DNA of 64,000 bases. It comes from Aerobium sp039839275 (GTDB lineage: Bacteria; Pseudomonadota; Alphaproteobacteria; Rhizobiales; Rhizobiaceae). Each line of letters opens with the position of its first letter. Position 1 is the first letter of the stretch. The position numbers and the translations under genes were made by a program. This document shows positions 8,727 to 17,035 of this stretch, piece after piece. The stretch spans positions 806,001 to 870,000 of the forward strand of contig NZ_JBDOQP010000001.1 in the NCBI RefSeq assembly GCF_039839275.1, read 5' to 3'. The notes under the pieces are model-generated. The model was not told where the DNA came from. It searched no databases and saw only the letters and a program-made list of their open reading frames with translations.

Positions 8727-10277
8727 ATGGCCTGGTCATTCGACACCTATCGACTCGACCCGGAGCGATTCCAGCTCAGTTGCCGCAACGAGCCAGTGCG
8801 GGTCGAGCCGCAAGTGCTCTCCTTGCTGATCCATCTGGTTCGAAACCGTGATCACATGGTCACGAAGGACGAAATCATTGCCGCCGTCTGGCAGGGGGAG
8901 GCGGTCTCAGACGCCAGCATTTCCAGTCGCATCCGCTCGGCTCGCCAGGCGGTCGGCGACGATGGTGTGCGACAGGGCGTGATCCGCACGGTTCATGGCC
9001 GAGGATTCCGCTTCGTCCCGGAGGTGAGCAACTCGTCTCCCGCACATGCGACTGCGGAGGCATATCTCCCCGCGCAGCCAGATCGTCCAGGCGGGCGCCC
9101 GTCGATCGCCGTTCTGCCCTTCCAGCAACTCGGGATGTTGCCGGAACTCGCTATCCTCGGCGACGCGATCCCGCACGAGATCATCGAAGCTTTGTCGCGA
9201 CTGCGATGGCTTGCTGTGATCGCGCGGGGGTCGACCTTCCGCTTCCGAAAGGTCACCTCCGACCTCGATCTGGTGTCGACGGCGCTTGCCGCGCGCTATG
9301 TCCTGTCGGGGGTGATCGAGAATCCCGGTCGCACCATCGCGGTGACCCTTGAATTGACCGATTCCAGCTCGCGCGAGATCATCTGGGCAGACCGGCTTGC
9401 GGCACCCGTTGACGAGGTGGGCGACTTGCGGGCGCGGATCGTGGCGCACCTTGTATCGGCGCTCGAGGCCCACATACCTTACAACGAGGCGCGCATTGCG
9501 CGCCTAAGCGATCCGACCGGCCTGGACGCCTGGGCGAACTATCACATCGGTCTCGGTCATCTCTATCGCTTCACTGCTGCCGACAACGCACTGGCGAAGC
9601 GTTGTTTCGAGCGGGCAATCGGGGCGGATCCTCGACTGGCGCGCGCCCATGCGGGATTGTCCTTCACCAGCTTCCTTGAAGCATTTCTGCGCCTGACGCC
9701 CGATCCGGCGTCGGCCTCGCGCGATGCGCGGCGTCATGCCGAACGTGCGCTGGAACTGGATCCGCTCGATCCGTTTGCGAACTTCACGATGGGACGCACA
9801 TTCTGGCTCTCCGACGAGCCCGACATCGCCAGCGACTGGCTGGGGCGGGCAACGGCTTTGAACCCGAATTACGCGCAAGGCTTCTACGCCTCGGCTTTTA
9901 CCGCAATGCTCACGGGAAATGCGCCGGTCTCGCTCGCCGCACTGGACACCGCGCTGAATCTGAGCCCTCTCGACCCGCTGCTTTACGGCATTCACGGTGT
10001 TCGGGCACAGATACTGATACAGCAGGAGGACCATGAAGCCGCGGCCGGCTGGGCCGACCGTGCCGCCACCACGCCCGGAGCCCACTATCTGATCGCCATG
10101 ATCGCGCTCGTCGCGAACGGCCTGGCCGAGCGGCATGAGCAGGCGGCCCGCTGGCGACAGATGATCCGCAAGCTCAAGCCCGACGCCACTGCGGCGGATT
10201 ATTTTGCTGCTTTCCCCACGCGCGAAACGAAGTCTCGTGCACGCATCGCAGCGGAACTTCGCCGGCACGGCTTCTGA
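8727..10277 (+). CDS. Winged-helix (OmpR/CadC-type) regulator with TolB-like and TPR regions
   Basis: A 516-residue soluble regulator. Residues 1-100 form a Trans_reg_C winged helix ('LIHLVRNRDHMVTKDEII', 'ISSRIRSARQAVGD', 'IRTVHGRGFRFV'). About 125-240 resembles the TolB-N-like segment found in such regulators ('SIAVLPFQQLG'), and about 270-470 holds TPR-like helices. There is no transmembrane segment, unlike CadC. The architecture is common in rhizobia beside metabolic genes. It diverges from the cupin-cysK-decarboxylase cluster across 135 bp, so it is the likely regulator of that cluster (inference). The ATG has only a weak ribosome site. Confidence 0.85.
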   Translation: MAWSFDTYRLDPERFQLSCRNEPVRVEPQVLSLLIHLVRNRDHMVTKDEIIAAVWQGEAVSDASISSRIRSARQAVGDDGVRQGVIRTVHGRGFRFVPEVSNSSPAHATAEAYLPAQPDRPGGRPSIAVLPFQQLGMLPELAILGDAIPHEIIEALSRLRWLAVIARGSTFRFRKVTSDLDLVSTALAARYVLSGVIENPGRTIAVTLELTDSSSREIIWADRLAAPVDEVGDLRARIVAHLVSALEAHIPYNEARIARLSDPTGLDAWANYHIGLGHLYRFTAADNALAKRCFERAIGADPRLARAHAGLSFTSFLEAFLRLTPDPASASRDARRHAERALELDPLDPFANFTMGRTFWLSDEPDIASDWLGRATALNPNYAQGFYASAFTAMLTGNAPVSLAALDTALNLSPLDPLLYGIHGVRAQILIQQEDHEAAAGWADRAATTPGAHYLIAMIALVANGLAERHEQAARWRQMIRKLKPDATAADYFAAFPTRETKSRARIAAELRRHGF

Positions 10278-10460
10278 TCCCGGCATTCATTTGACAAAGA
10301 CCAGTCACGTCCCTTCGAATGAGGGATGCCGCAGACGCCGTCGGGCTTGGCCCACTCCACCGACGGGACGATGGGGATGAGTGCGCCATCATGAAAGTGC
10401 CGCCGCGAGGCATCAACAGGCCCGGAGATGTTTGACGACCAGCAGACTTGTCGTGAATGT

Positions 10461-10491
10461 GAGGTACGCAGAGAGGTACTGTCAGAGGTAC
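10461..10491 (+). repeat. Three GAGGTAC copies at exact 12-bp spacing
   Basis: GAGGTAC begins at 10461, 10473 and 10485, giving a 12-bp period, in the 278-bp stretch between the regulator and tRNA-Gln. One helical-turn-like spacing may indicate a protein-binding array, or simply a short decayed tandem repeat. Confidence 0.6.
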
Positions 10492-10555
10492 GCGAGCCAC
10501 ACCCCGCCCAGCGTAACATGCTGAAATGACTGCGTTATCGGCTTCTGAAAAAGTC

Positions 10556-10629
10556 TGGCTGGGGAACCTGGATTCGAACCAGGACTAACGGAGTCAGAGT
10601 CCGTGGGTCTACCGTTAACCTATTCCCCA
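10556..10629 (-). tRNA. tRNA-Gln (anticodon CTG)
   Basis: Read on the minus strand, this 74-nt gene folds as a standard cloverleaf. The acceptor stem TGGGGAA pairs with TTCCCCA, the anticodon stem ACGGA/TCCGT encloses the loop CTCTGAC with CTG at positions 34-36, and the T arm is CCTGG-TTCGAAT-CCAGG. The discriminator G and CCA are encoded in the DNA. The first base T opposite A is typical of tRNA-Gln. GACTTTTTC follows the CCA and may help termination. Confidence 0.95.
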
Positions 10630-10867
10630 ACGCTGCCGACCAAGCGATCGGTTCGGAACCGGATGTCGAGCTTGTCGTCGGATGCGCCGGATATAGACGG
10701 CGAGGCGAAATAGTCAACCCTAAAGATAGGCGGGTGTGGAGCTCGCCAGGCAGGGCGGCTTTGGCCCTTGGTGTTTGTCGCGGTCGCTGCTAGTCTGTCG
10801 CCAACAGAAGAGTTGATCGCGCCCGCTGCGTCCTTTCCGGTTCGCGCGGCGCTGAAGGAAAACGAGA

Positions 10868-12316
10868 GTGGAAGACCCCCATCGAGGCGCGATCGCGCCG
10901 CAAGACGGGGCGTCGGGTGGTGAAAGTGGCGCGTCGCGCGCCTCCGAGCCGCCTGCAAGCCGGGAGACCGTCCCGGAAGGTGCCCAGCCGCATATGACGC
11001 GGACGGCCCGTGACGCCCAAAACGGCAAGGCGCAGACGAAGAAGCGCCGCAAGCGCCGGCGCGGCCGCAAGGTGTTCGCGCGCGACACTCTCGGGGACAT
11101 CCAGAAAGCAACGCAGCTTGACGCTGCAAACGGGCAGATGGCTTCATCTTCGGATGCACGCGTCGATGCCCGGATGGTGCTCGAAACGCAGGGTGCGGCT
11201 ACCGAAACACTGGAAGCGGCCGGCGTTGATCGTACTGGTGCGCGTGAAGGGCCGGGGGAGCATTCCCCAAATGCGCCGTCCTCAGCACGTTCGGGTCGTG
11301 CGGGGGATGCCCCGGTCTATGCCGCGCTGGATCTCGGCACGAACAATTGCCGGCTGCTGGTCGCCATCCCGGGCAAGCCGGGACAGTTCCGGGTGATCGA
11401 CGCGTTCTCGCGAATCGTTCGCCTGGGCGAGGGGCTATCCGCATCGGGCCGTCTCGGCGACGCCGCGATGGACCGTGCCGTGGACGCTCTGAAGGTATGC
11501 GCCGACAAGCTGCGCTCGCGCCAGGTGCGCAAGGCGCGCCTGATCGCCACCGAGGCCTGCCGGTCGGCGGACAACGGCTACGAGTTCCTCAAGCGGGTCC
11601 AGGCCGAGGCCGGTCTCGACCTGGAGATCATCGACCGCAAGACCGAGGCGCGGCTGGCGGTTTCGGGATGCGGCTCTCTGGTCGAGCGCGACACCGACGG
11701 TGTCGTGCTTTTCGACATCGGTGGAGGCTCTTCGGAAATCGCCCTGATCGACGTGTCGCGCCAGCGCACCCCACGGCTTGCCAATCACATCGTCTCGTGG
11801 ACATCGCTGCCGGTGGGCGTGGTGTCGCTCGCCGAGCGCTTCGGCGGGCGCGATGTATCTCCGGCGGTGTTCGAGGCAATGGTCGAGGATGTCGCGGCGA
11901 TGCTGGCGCGGTTCGAGGGTCGCACGCGGCTTTCGCATCTGGGCAAGGATGCGCGTTTCTACCTGCTCGGCACCTCGGGCACGGTGACTACGCTCGCCGG
12001 CGTGCATCTGGGCCTCGAACGCTATGATCGCCGGCGTGTCGACGGATTATGGATGGACAACGCGAATGTCGATGCGATGATCGCAAAGCTGCTGGGCTGG
12101 GGGTTCGAGGAGCGCATGGCCAATCCGTGCATTGGCGCCGACCGGGCCGACCTCGTGCTGGCCGGCTGCGCGATTCTCGAGGCAATCCGGCGCTATTGGC
12201 CATCGGAAAGGCTGCGTGTCGCCGACAGGGGCCTGCGCGAGGGAATGCTGTCGGAACTGATGGCCGACGACGGGGCCTGGCGGCGCAATCGCAGGCGGGG
12301 AGCGGTGTTGCGATGA
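10868..12316 (+). CDS. ppx: Ppx/GppA family phosphatase with long basic N-terminal tail
   Basis: A 482-residue protein whose ASKHA-fold core begins near residue 150 ('VYAALDLGTNNCRLLVA', phosphate loop 1) and continues with 'ATEACRSADNG' and phosphate loop 2 'FDIGGGSSEIALID' near 280. Such enzymes hydrolyse inorganic polyphosphate and/or pppGpp. The core is about 330 residues, the short alphaproteobacterial form without the HD-like C-terminal domain. The first 150 residues are low-complexity, with a Lys/Arg block 'KKRRKRRRGRK' at about 58-68. The GTG start follows GAAGGAAAACGAGA. The stop overlaps the rlmE start (ATGA), so the two are translationally coupled. Confidence 0.88.
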   Translation: MEDPHRGAIAPQDGASGGESGASRASEPPASRETVPEGAQPHMTRTARDAQNGKAQTKKRRKRRRGRKVFARDTLGDIQKATQLDAANGQMASSSDARVDARMVLETQGAATETLEAAGVDRTGAREGPGEHSPNAPSSARSGRAGDAPVYAALDLGTNNCRLLVAIPGKPGQFRVIDAFSRIVRLGEGLSASGRLGDAAMDRAVDALKVCADKLRSRQVRKARLIATEACRSADNGYEFLKRVQAEAGLDLEIIDRKTEARLAVSGCGSLVERDTDGVVLFDIGGGSSEIALIDVSRQRTPRLANHIVSWTSLPVGVVSLAERFGGRDVSPAVFEAMVEDVAAMLARFEGRTRLSHLGKDARFYLLGTSGTVTTLAGVHLGLERYDRRRVDGLWMDNANVDAMIAKLLGWGFEERMANPCIGADRADLVLAGCAILEAIRRYWPSERLRVADRGLREGMLSELMADDGAWRRNRRRGAVLR

Positions 12317-13050
12317 AGAAGCCGGTGAAGGGTGGGGGCCCAGCGAAGCCGAGCGGCGCGCGCGCGCTGAAGACGCGGATCAAGAAGAAGAGCGGGCTGA
12401 AGAATTCGTCGCGCCGCTGGCTCGAACGGCATCTCAACGATCCATACGTGCATCGGTCCAAGGCCGAGGGCTACCGGTCACGTGCTGCGTTCAAGCTGAT
12501 CGAGATCGACGACAAGCACAAATTGCTCAAACCTGGCCAACGGATCATCGATCTTGGCGCGGCACCCGGCGGATGGCTACAGGTGGCGGCCACGCGCGTC
12601 AGGTCGCCCGAATCCGCGCCGTCCGTGGTCGGCATCGACTATCTGGAGATGGATCCGGTGCCGGGCGCCACGATCCTGCTGCTGGACTTTCTCGAAGACG
12701 ACGCGCCTTCCCGCCTGATGGAGGCACTTGGTGGCGAACCGGATCTCGTGCTGTCCGACATGGCGGCACCAACGACTGGACATCGCCGCACCGACCATAT
12801 TCGCACCATGCATCTTTGCGAGGTCGCCGCCGATTTCGCCGTCCAGGTACTCAAGGAGGGGGGCCACTTCCTCGCCAAGACGTTCCAGGGTGGAACCGAG
12901 AGCGGACTGCTGGACCTGCTGAAGCGCAACTTCCGCACCGTGCACCACGTCAAGCCGCCGGCATCCCGCGACGAATCGGTCGAACTCTACATTCTGGCAA
13001 AACACTTCAAGGGCAGGACCGTGGCGCCCGACGCCGCCTCAGACGATTGA
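12313..13050 (+). CDS. rlmE: 23S rRNA (uridine2552-2'-O)-methyltransferase RlmE (FtsJ)
   Basis: A 245-residue RrmJ/FtsJ-family SAM methyltransferase that methylates the 2'-OH of U2552 in the A-loop of 23S rRNA. The catalytic K-D-K-E tetrad is visible: Lys in 'RSRAAFKLIEID', Asp in 'DLVLSDMAAPTTGH', Lys in 'HFLAKTFQGG' and Glu in 'SVELYILA'. The SAM motif is 'IIDLGAAPGGW'. The ATG at 12313 overlaps the ppx stop by four bases. The N-terminal 30 residues are Lys/Arg-rich, as usual for binding rRNA. The gene converges on and overlaps by 12 bp the MFS gene on the other strand. Confidence 0.95.
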   Translation: MKKPVKGGGPAKPSGARALKTRIKKKSGLKNSSRRWLERHLNDPYVHRSKAEGYRSRAAFKLIEIDDKHKLLKPGQRIIDLGAAPGGWLQVAATRVRSPESAPSVVGIDYLEMDPVPGATILLLDFLEDDAPSRLMEALGGEPDLVLSDMAAPTTGHRRTDHIRTMHLCEVAADFAVQVLKEGGHFLAKTFQGGTESGLLDLLKRNFRTVHHVKPPASRDESVELYILAKHFKGRTVAPDAASDD

Positions 13051-14523
13051 TGGCGGGTTTTCGTCTTCGGGCTTGAGCCGGCGATGCCCCGAGACACCGA
13101 CGCCCGCGTCGGGAGACAGGCCGAGCAGCGGGATCACCGCGCAGGCCGCCAACACGGCAATCATGATAAAGGCGGTGGAGAATGCAGCAAGCCCTGTAGG
13201 CTCTCCGGTGACGATGTGGTGCGCTTCGAGCAGCATACCTGCCACCGAGACGCCGAGAGCGATCGAGATCTGCTGCGAAACCGCCGAAAGCGCGGTCGCC
13301 TGGCTCGCCTGCCGATCATCGATTTCCGCGAATGTAAGCGCATTGTTGGAGGTGAAGAACAGGGACCGGGTGAAGCCGGACGCGATGAGCACCGCGATGA
13401 TCAGCCAGTAGGGTGTCTGCGGCGTGAAGAAGCCGTTGGCGCCGATCAGCAGCGCACCGGTGAGCACGGCGAAAATCAAAACGTTGCGGAAGCCCGCCGC
13501 CCGCAATGCCGTCGTGGCGAAGAACTTCAGCGATATCGCGCCGATGGCGCTGGCAAAGGTCAGCATGCCTGACTCGAACGGATTGAGCCCGAAGCCGATC
13601 TGAAACATCAAGGGTAGCAGGAAGGGCGTCGCGCCGATCCCGATGCGGAAGATCGAGCCGGAGAGTATGGCGATGCGCGGCACCGGATTGTCGAACAATC
13701 GCAGATCGAGGATCGGCTTCATTACCCGCCGAGCATGGCGAACGTAGAGGACGGCGGCTATCGTTCCGATGACGAGAGTTGCAATCCCGACCAGCGGCGG
13801 CAGCGCCGGCATGCTGACGACGGAGAGCCCGAAGACGATGCCAGAGCAGGCGACGGCGGCAAGAGCGAATCCGGGCCAATCGATCCGCCCGACCGGCACC
13901 GGCGGCATGTCAGGCAATACCCGTCCGGCAACCAGAACGCCCAGGACGCCGATCGGCACGTTGATGAGAAAGATCCAGTGCCAGGTAAAGAATGTGGTTA
14001 TGAACCCTCCGACCGGAGGGCCGACGAGCGGCCCGATCAGCGCAGGAACGCTCAGCCACGCCATGGCCGAGACCAGTTGTGCACGCGGGGTCGAACGCAC
14101 GAGGACCAGTCGGCCGACAGGCGTCATCATCGCGCCGCCCATGCCTTGCAGGAAGCGCGCTCCGACGAACTCGTAGAGCGTTCCCGCAGCCGCGCAGGCC
14201 AGCGACCCGCATACGAACACTCCGATCGCGATGCGGAACACGCGTTTGGCGCCGAAGCGGTCCGCCATCCAGCCCGACACTGGTATGAAGATGGCTAGGG
14301 CGACGAAATAGGTCGTGAGTGCGAGCTTGAGCGTGATCGGGCTGGTGCCGATATCCGCAGCGATCGCCGGCAGCGAGGTGGCGATAACGGTCGAGTCCAT
14401 CTGTTCCATGAACAGGGCGACCGCCAGGATGAGCGGCACGGTACGGTTCAATGGGATGGTCCGGAATGCACCGCAAATTGCGTTCGCGGCAAAAGGATCG
14501 TCAGCATGGCGGCGAGGTAGCAT
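13039..14523 (-). CDS. MFS drug-type exporter, DHA2 (EmrB/QacA-like) family
   Basis: A 494-residue polytopic membrane protein, consistent with the 12-14 helices of DHA2 exporters. Signature elements are 'FMEQMDSTVIATSLPAIA' in helix 1, 'GWMADRFGAKRVF' in loop 2-3 (motif A), 'GARFLQGMGGAMMTPVGR' (motif B) and 'PALIGPLVGPPVGGFI' (motif C, typical of antiporters). It probably exports toxic or waste compounds in exchange for protons; the substrate is unknown. The ATG at 14523 gives the usual short N-terminus, although the frame stays open upstream. The gene diverges from a Tat-exported metallo-hydrolase. Confidence 0.85.
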   Translation of the reverse strand: MLPRRHADDPFAANAICGAFRTIPLNRTVPLILAVALFMEQMDSTVIATSLPAIAADIGTSPITLKLALTTYFVALAIFIPVSGWMADRFGAKRVFRIAIGVFVCGSLACAAAGTLYEFVGARFLQGMGGAMMTPVGRLVLVRSTPRAQLVSAMAWLSVPALIGPLVGPPVGGFITTFFTWHWIFLINVPIGVLGVLVAGRVLPDMPPVPVGRIDWPGFALAAVACSGIVFGLSVVSMPALPPLVGIATLVIGTIAAVLYVRHARRVMKPILDLRLFDNPVPRIAILSGSIFRIGIGATPFLLPLMFQIGFGLNPFESGMLTFASAIGAISLKFFATTALRAAGFRNVLIFAVLTGALLIGANGFFTPQTPYWLIIAVLIASGFTRSLFFTSNNALTFAEIDDRQASQATALSAVSQQISIALGVSVAGMLLEAHHIVTGEPTGLAAFSTAFIMIAVLAACAVIPLLGLSPDAGVGVSGHRRLKPEDENPPSIV

Positions 14524-14647
14524 GGATTGTGCAGATTCTTCAATCCGTAAGTCAGCCTTATTATATTTTGGACGTCGGTCGATTCTCACTTGGCGGTCAC
14601 GTTGGTGTGAGTCCCTTGCCTTGGGTTTGTCACAAGTCCATTTCGGC

Positions 14648-14662
14648 TTGCATCGATTGCAA
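14648..14662. promoter_or_regulatory. Short inverted repeat TTGCA-N5-TGCAA before the metallo-hydrolase
   Basis: TTGCATCGATTGCAA lies 15 bp upstream of the hydrolase ATG, in the 154-bp divergent region shared with the MFS gene. It is dyad-symmetric and could be an operator, but it is short enough to be chance. Confidence 0.3.
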
Positions 14663-14677
14663 CCAAGGGAGACGAAG

Positions 14678-15658
14678 ATGATGATTTCGACTGATCGCCG
14701 GTCCGCGATGAAACTGGGGTTGGTGGGTGCCGCGGGATTGGCGGCGCCGCAGATCCTGACGCGCGCGGCCCAGGCGCAGGCGCCCATGTCGGATATCGGC
14801 AATGCCGGCTTTCACCGTTTTACCCTTGGCGATTTTGAAGTCACTTCCATTCAGGATGGCACGCGGGCGATGGATGAGCCGCACACGATCTTCGGCCAGG
14901 ACCAGGCGCCGGAAGATGTGGCCGCGTTGCTTGAGGAAAACTTCCTGCCAACAGACCGCTCGCTCAACGGATTTACGCCAGTGTTGGTCAATACGGGATC
15001 AGAAGTCGTGCTTTTCGACACAGGCCTTGGCGCCGGCGCCCGCAGTAACGGCATGGGGCAGTTGCGCGCGCGGCTGGAGGCGTCAGGATACAATGCCAGC
15101 GACGTTTCGATCGTCGTGCTGACGCATTTTCATGGTGACCATATCGGCGGTCTCATGGAAGACGGCGCGCCTGCGTTTCCGAATGCACGCTACGTGATGG
15201 GACAGGTCGAGTATGATTTCTGGACCGCCGACGAGCGGCTGTCTGGCCCGACGGAAGGCAGCGCCAATGCAGTACGGTCCGGCGTCGTTCCGCTGGCAGA
15301 AAATGCCACCTTCGTTGCGGATGGCGACGAGGTCGTACCGGGTATCACGGCGATGCTGGCTCCGGGGCATACGCCCGGGCACATGATCTTCAATCTCGAA
15401 TCTGGGAGCAGCCGGCTCGTGCTGACGGCCGATACGGCCAATCACTACGTCCTGTCGCTGCAGCGGCCCGACTGGGAGGTTCGCTACGACATGGACAAGG
15501 AAGCGGCAGCACAAAGCCGCCGTCGCGTCTTCGACATGATCGCAACCGATCGGGTGCCGTTTATCGGCTATCACATGCCGTTCCCGGCCGTCGGCTTCGT
15601 GGAAAAGATGGACCAGGGCTACCGGTTCGTGCCGGTCAGCTACCAGATGGCGCTCTAG
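14678..15658 (+). CDS. Tat-exported metallo-beta-lactamase-fold hydrolase
   Basis: A 326-residue protein with an N-terminal twin-arginine signal ('TDRRSAMKLGLVGAAG', cleavage likely after 'AAQAQA'), placing it in the periplasm. The zinc motif 'THFHGDHIGG' gives H150, H152, D154 and H155. A further His is in 'GHTPGH', and an Asp in 'LTADTANH' completes the family set. Fold members hydrolyse lactones, beta-lactams, phospho- or thioesters; no substrate can be assigned. Two adjacent ATGs (14678, 14681) follow AAGGGAGACGAAG. The gene is monocistronic, ending at a strong hairpin shared with the convergent aminotransferase. Confidence 0.88.
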   Translation: MMISTDRRSAMKLGLVGAAGLAAPQILTRAAQAQAPMSDIGNAGFHRFTLGDFEVTSIQDGTRAMDEPHTIFGQDQAPEDVAALLEENFLPTDRSLNGFTPVLVNTGSEVVLFDTGLGAGARSNGMGQLRARLEASGYNASDVSIVVLTHFHGDHIGGLMEDGAPAFPNARYVMGQVEYDFWTADERLSGPTEGSANAVRSGVVPLAENATFVADGDEVVPGITAMLAPGHTPGHMIFNLESGSSRLVLTADTANHYVLSLQRPDWEVRYDMDKEAAAQSRRRVFDMIATDRVPFIGYHMPFPAVGFVEKMDQGYRFVPVSYQMAL

Positions 15659-15677
15659 CCTTCGCCAGAATGAAGGG

Positions 15678-15706
15678 GCCGGCAGCGATATCGCGTCGCT
15701 GCCGGC
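15678..15706. terminator. Bidirectional hairpin between metallo-hydrolase and aminotransferase
   Basis: A perfect 11-bp stem, GCCGGCAGCGA with TCGCTGCCGGC, encloses a 7-nt loop. It lies 20 bp after the hydrolase stop and 7 bp before the aminotransferase stop on the other strand. There is no long T-run. Confidence 0.6.
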
Positions 15707-15712
15707 TTCGTC

Positions 15713-16894
15713 TCAGAGAACCGTTACCACTTTCGTCGCGAGCTCATCGAGGCGATTCCCCGGCAACCCGGCGACGTTGAAGCGGCTGTCGCCGACGATA
15801 TAGACGCCGTGATCCGCGCGCAGCCGCGCCACCTGCTCGGCTGTCAGGCCAAGGCGGGAGAACATGCCGCGCTGCCGGGCGATGAAGTCGAAACGATCGG
15901 AATTCGACTGGAGGCGCAGCGCGTCGGCAAATCCTTGGCGCAGGCCCTGCATGCGCATGCGGACCGTCTCCAGCTCTTGCTTCCAATCCGCACGCAGATC
16001 GTCGTCGTGAAGCACGATGCGAACGCACGCTGCCGCGTGGTCCGGCGGCATCGACCAGATGCCGCGTCCAAGGCCGAGCATCTGGCCATGGGCGACGTCG
16101 GCTTCCGCCGCGTTGCGTCCGAGGATGATGGCCGCGCCAGCGCGGTCGCGATAGACCGAGAAGTTCTTGGAGCAGCTCGCAGCCGCCATGAGTTCCGGCA
16201 CTGTCTTGGCGAGGAGCCGCAGACCGCCGGCGTCCTGCTCCAGCCCATCGCCAAAACCCTGATAGGCGATGTCGACGAAAGGCACGAGACCGCGCTCGGC
16301 GAGCAAACCGGCAAGCGCCTTCCACTGTTCCTGCGATAGATCCGCGCCGGTCGGATTGTGGCAGCAGCCGTGCAGCAGCACCACGTCACCCGCTGGCAAT
16401 GTGTTCAGCTTGGCCATCATCGCGTCGAAGTCGATCGCGCCGGTTGCCGCATCGAAATAGGGGTAGCTCTGCGTGGCAAGTCCCGCCGCGCGCAGGATCG
16501 GCAAGTGGTTCGGCCAGGTCGGATCCGGGAGCCAGACGGTCGCATCGGGGCGCGACAGGCGTATCAGGTCGGCCAGGAGCCGAAGCGCGCCGGTGCCTCC
16601 GGGTGTCTGGGCGGACCGGAGGCGTGTGCGATCCGCCTTCTCGCCGAAGACAACGCCGATCATCAGTTCGTTGAAGACCGTATCGCCGGCAAGGCCGAGA
16701 TAGCTCTTCGTCGCCTGAGTCTCATGCAGGCGGCGTTCGGCCTCGCGCACGGCGCGCATGACTGGCGTCTTGCCATCGACATCCTTGTAGACGCCGACGC
16801 CGAGATCGAGTTTGCCCGGGCGCGGATCGTCACGATAAAGCGACATCAGCATCAGGATGCCGTCGGGTGCTGCAGGTTGAAGTGTCTCGAACAT
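15713..16894 (-). CDS. Aromatic/aspartate amino acid aminotransferase (class I)
   Basis: A 393-residue class I aminotransferase of the AspC/TyrB branch. The PLP lysine is K243 in 'SCSKNFSVYRDRAG', the pyridoxal-nitrogen Asp is in 'VPFVDIAYQGFG', and 'HGCCHNPTGADLS' carries the substrate/PLP Asn. The N-terminus 'MFETLQPAAPDGILMLMSLY' is typical. It converts aspartate or aromatic amino acids with 2-oxoglutarate. I chose the ATG at 16894, preceded by AGAGGGGCCCC; the frame extends nine codons further upstream. It diverges from the sox-like operon across about 140 bp, so its reaction may belong to the same amino-acid pathway; this is not shown. Confidence 0.88.
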   Translation of the reverse strand: MFETLQPAAPDGILMLMSLYRDDPRPGKLDLGVGVYKDVDGKTPVMRAVREAERRLHETQATKSYLGLAGDTVFNELMIGVVFGEKADRTRLRSAQTPGGTGALRLLADLIRLSRPDATVWLPDPTWPNHLPILRAAGLATQSYPYFDAATGAIDFDAMMAKLNTLPAGDVVLLHGCCHNPTGADLSQEQWKALAGLLAERGLVPFVDIAYQGFGDGLEQDAGGLRLLAKTVPELMAAASCSKNFSVYRDRAGAAIILGRNAAEADVAHGQMLGLGRGIWSMPPDHAAACVRIVLHDDDLRADWKQELETVRMRMQGLRQGFADALRLQSNSDRFDFIARQRGMFSRLGLTAEQVARLRADHGVYIVGDSRFNVAGLPGNRLDELATKVVTVL

Positions 16895-17035
16895 GGGGCC
16901 CCTCTGAAAAAGCGCCGCCACAAAGCCTCAAAACGAGCGCCGGCGCAACAGATTTGGTCGCATCCGTGATTGTGCCAGAAGCCCTGCTGCCCTTATAGCT
17001 CGCGATGTCGATTCCAGTGCCGGGAGAGGGCGAGC

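Noticed and set aside
10278..10867. Genomic island or integrase site at tRNA-Gln
   Set aside because: No integrase, no repeated tRNA 3' end within the window, and housekeeping-type genes follow directly.
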